Positions 62,288 to 64,000 of a DNA stretch of 64,000 nucleotides are shown piece by piece. A model generated the notes under the pieces. The model had not been told where the DNA came from. It was given only the letters and a program-made list of their open reading frames with translations, and searched no databases. The stretch comes from a bacterium (GTDB taxonomy: Bacteria > Patescibacteriota > Gracilibacteria > JAHISY01), in contig JAJYAT010000001.1 of the NCBI GenBank assembly GCA_021779375.1, positions 130,070-194,069 on the forward strand. Reading direction: 5' to 3'. Every line of letters begins with the position of its first letter. Within the stretch, counting starts at the first letter, position 1. The translations under genes and the position numbers were made by a program.

Positions 62288-63850
62288 TCAAGCGGCCTTT
62301 TTCTGCTCATAATCATCGGCAGTCTGTCGCGCCAAAATCGCTTTAATCTCGGGAGAAAGCTGCATTTTTACATTTTCAGCGTCGGTTTTTTCGAGCGTGA
62401 GAAGTGCGGCAAGTTGCGCCGCTTGTTCTTGAGAAACATTTTTCAAGCCAAGCGTTTTGGAAAACTCCTCGGCGTTTTTTGGGTCGCTGAGTGTTTCGCT
62501 GGCGACTTCGCGCCGCGCGCGCGCTGCCATACTCTCTTTCGGCTTCTCGTCTTTTTTGTCCGCCTCTTTTTCGACTGCACCATTTTTCGCCACACCGTCT
62601 TTGGCGCCCTCAGCCGAATCTTTGTTGTAATCATCGGCGGCTGCTTTTTTGCCAAAGCCCAAAAGATTTTTCATCTTTGCCCCCAGTCCGACGGACTCGC
62701 CAGCCTGCGCGCGCTGCCTTAAGTTTATGACTTTATCCATTGTCGCATTCTCTTTTTTGCCTGAATTTTCTAGATCACGTTCACGTGCAGCAGCTTTGAT
62801 CCCGAGCTTTTGAGCTTCTTTAAATTTTTGTAATTGCGGTGCGAGCTTCTCGGCTTGGGATTTTGTCTCAGCTTCAGCTTTTTCGATGGCGGCAGTGTTT
62901 TGGGTTTTAACCTCTTTGGTTTGCGCACCCTCACTAATCTTTGCATTGGTAAGCTGTTCAGCACCAGCTATTTTCAGGCGAGCAGCTTCTTTGCCCATTT
63001 TTTCCAAATAGTCGTTGCGCTCGTGTCTCGATTTATTGCGAAAGGCATCTACGCCCAAAAGAATAGCTCCGGCTTTATTAAACTCGAAAGAATTTTTCTC
63101 GACAAAACTTTGATATTTCGCGACCTGGTGTTTTGCTTCGCCAAGATTTTCATTGATCCACTTCCAATCAATTTTTCCGTTGGGCCATTTGCTGGCATCT
63201 ATCCAAGAGGCGGGGACATCCTTGTCTCCCTTCAGCTTGTCCTGCAGAGCGGCGAGATTTTTATCGGTTTTTTCTCCGCCATTTTCGGCAAAAAGCACTT
63301 TCTTGAGTTCGGCGAGATATTTTTCCTGGTCGCCTTTTTTGAGATTTTTAAAATCTTCCAAGGAGGGTAGCCCGTCAATTTTGTTTGACTCGATTGAGAA
63401 TTTTTTATCCTTGGCCAGTTCTTTCGCACCCGGCAGGTTCCTCAGGTTTGAGAATTCTTGGTTGAAGGCTGCCTTTTCTGCCATTTGGTCTTGCTGAAAT
63501 TTCACGCTTTTTTTCAGTGCCTTGATTGCTTCGTTTACCTTTTTGGCAGTTGCCTCGGTTGGGTTTTTTGAGTGTTCTCCCAGCGCCATATTTAAGTCTT
63601 GCTTTTTTTTACCCAAAACCTCTTTGCCTTTTTCGGTCACATTTTTATTTCCTTCTAGTAGATCCGCCTGAGCGATTGCGCTTCTGCCACCGTGCTCTAG
63701 GCTAGAGCTTCCTTTTTCTTGTTCTTGGAGTTTTCTTAAAGCATCTTCGCCTTCGACAAGCTTGCCGAAATCGACGCCTTCGGTTTTGGCACCCTCGCCT
63801 TGAATATTTTCAGCTTGCTCGACTGCGAAAAAAATCAAACGATTTTCCAT
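62288..63850 (-). CDS. Long charged coiled-coil protein, unrecognised
   Basis: A 520-residue hydrophilic protein, rich in Lys, Glu and Ala, with many helical heptad stretches (ATAKKVNEAIKALKKSVKFQQDQMAEKAAFNQEF; AAIEKAEAETKSQAEKLAPQLQKFKEAQKL). A central part with Trp (ASWIDASKWPNGKIDWKWINENLG) may be folded. The C-terminal 80 residues (SKTLGLKNVSQEQAAQLAALLTLEKTDAENVKMQLSPEIKAILARQ) form a compact helical end. No signal peptide or membrane helix. TAAAAT lies about 25 bases upstream of ATG. Style and composition recall the EF-hand protein of the VirB6-like operon, but homology was not established. Confidence 0.6.
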   Translation of the reverse strand: MENRLIFFAVEQAENIQGEGAKTEGVDFGKLVEGEDALRKLQEQEKGSSSLEHGGRSAIAQADLLEGNKNVTEKGKEVLGKKKQDLNMALGEHSKNPTEATAKKVNEAIKALKKSVKFQQDQMAEKAAFNQEFSNLRNLPGAKELAKDKKFSIESNKIDGLPSLEDFKNLKKGDQEKYLAELKKVLFAENGGEKTDKNLAALQDKLKGDKDVPASWIDASKWPNGKIDWKWINENLGEAKHQVAKYQSFVEKNSFEFNKAGAILLGVDAFRNKSRHERNDYLEKMGKEAARLKIAGAEQLTNAKISEGAQTKEVKTQNTAAIEKAEAETKSQAEKLAPQLQKFKEAQKLGIKAAARERDLENSGKKENATMDKVINLRQRAQAGESVGLGAKMKNLLGFGKKAAADDYNKDSAEGAKDGVAKNGAVEKEADKKDEKPKESMAARARREVASETLSDPKNAEEFSKTLGLKNVSQEQAAQLAALLTLEKTDAENVKMQLSPEIKAILARQTADDYEQKKAA

Positions 63851-63890
63851 TTCTAAGAAAATTAGAGTCAGAATTTTAACACGCGAAGCG

Positions 63891-63975
63891 GAAATCTCGG
63901 GGGCTTGCCCCCGAGCTGGATAGCGTAGAATGGGGTTTACCCATTCCTAAGCTATCCAACCTAAATGGAGATTTC
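63891..63975. repeat. Three-way-junction palindromic element
   Basis: Outer stem GAAATCTC (63891-63898) with GAGATTTC (63968-63975) encloses two arms: CTCGGGGGCTTGCCCCCGAG, and GGATAGC...GCTATCC with inner GAATGGG/CCCATTC around GTTTA. It lies upstream of the coiled-coil gene near the window end. Confidence 0.8.
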
Positions 63976-64000
63976 TTACAACTCTCACCACGCCTACAAA

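Overview
The window looks like a chromosomal segment of a Patescibacteria/CPR-type bacterium, most plausibly a peregrinibacterial relative. This placement is inference from gene content: no marker phylogeny could be run. The genes are short and densely packed, Shine-Dalgarno sites are nearly absent, and TGA, TAA and TAG all act as stops, so the recoded UGA of some Gracilibacteria is not used. The 23S-5S pair has no 16S beside it. Archaeal-flavoured enzymes occur (3-dehydroquinate synthase II, an Elp3-type radical SAM acetyltransferase). Anabolism is unusually well kept for a CPR genome: carB, ilvE, threonine synthase, dapA, cimA, nadB, nadC and PEP synthase.

Layout. 0-9 kb: a cut-off PLP enzyme overlapping an ATP-grasp gene, DHQ synthase II, small membrane proteins, and a minus-strand redox operon (cupredoxin, membrane protein, DUF2769, flavin reductase). 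9-19 kb: tRNA-Ser, rpmB, an M50 protease, an unassigned structured RNA, carB, then an operon ending in a VirB6/TrbL-like membrane protein and a membrane-anchored HTH protein. 19-30 kb: a PKD-7TM protein, ilvE, a threonine synthase fused to a LeuA-type regulatory domain, an FtsB-like protein, a four-helix-bundle gene inside an inverted-repeat element, dnaN, dapA and an SLH-S41 protease. 30-41 kb: LOG protein, ppsA, an SLH-CAP surface protein, a Trm9-like methyltransferase divergent from elp3, then nadC and nadB. 41-51 kb: a fibronectin-type surface protein, ssb, a sugar nucleotidyltransferase, cimA, an OLD-family ATPase and secA. 51-57 kb: an anaerobic ribonucleotide reductase locus in which the glycyl-radical domain is a separate small gene, with a glutaredoxin and the radical SAM activase. 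57-64 kb: two miniature lysine-rich histone-like genes driven by rRNA-like promoters, 5S and 23S rRNA, and a long coiled-coil protein.

Three themes run through the window. First, -10 boxes of the form TAAAAT, often in the extended form TGCTAAAAT, repeatedly sit 6-8 bases before a start codon, which implies leaderless messages. Second, perfect 28-30 bp palindromes are scattered through it. One of them occurs as two identical copies inserted in frame, in different reading frames, inside carB and the Trm9-like methyltransferase, much like Rickettsia palindromic elements. A different dispersed repeat lies in frame inside nadC. Third, a group of unrecognised genes (around 2.9, 8.1, 27.6, 39.1, 47.1, 54.1 and 55.6 kb) has more AT-rich codon use than its neighbours and may be acquired.
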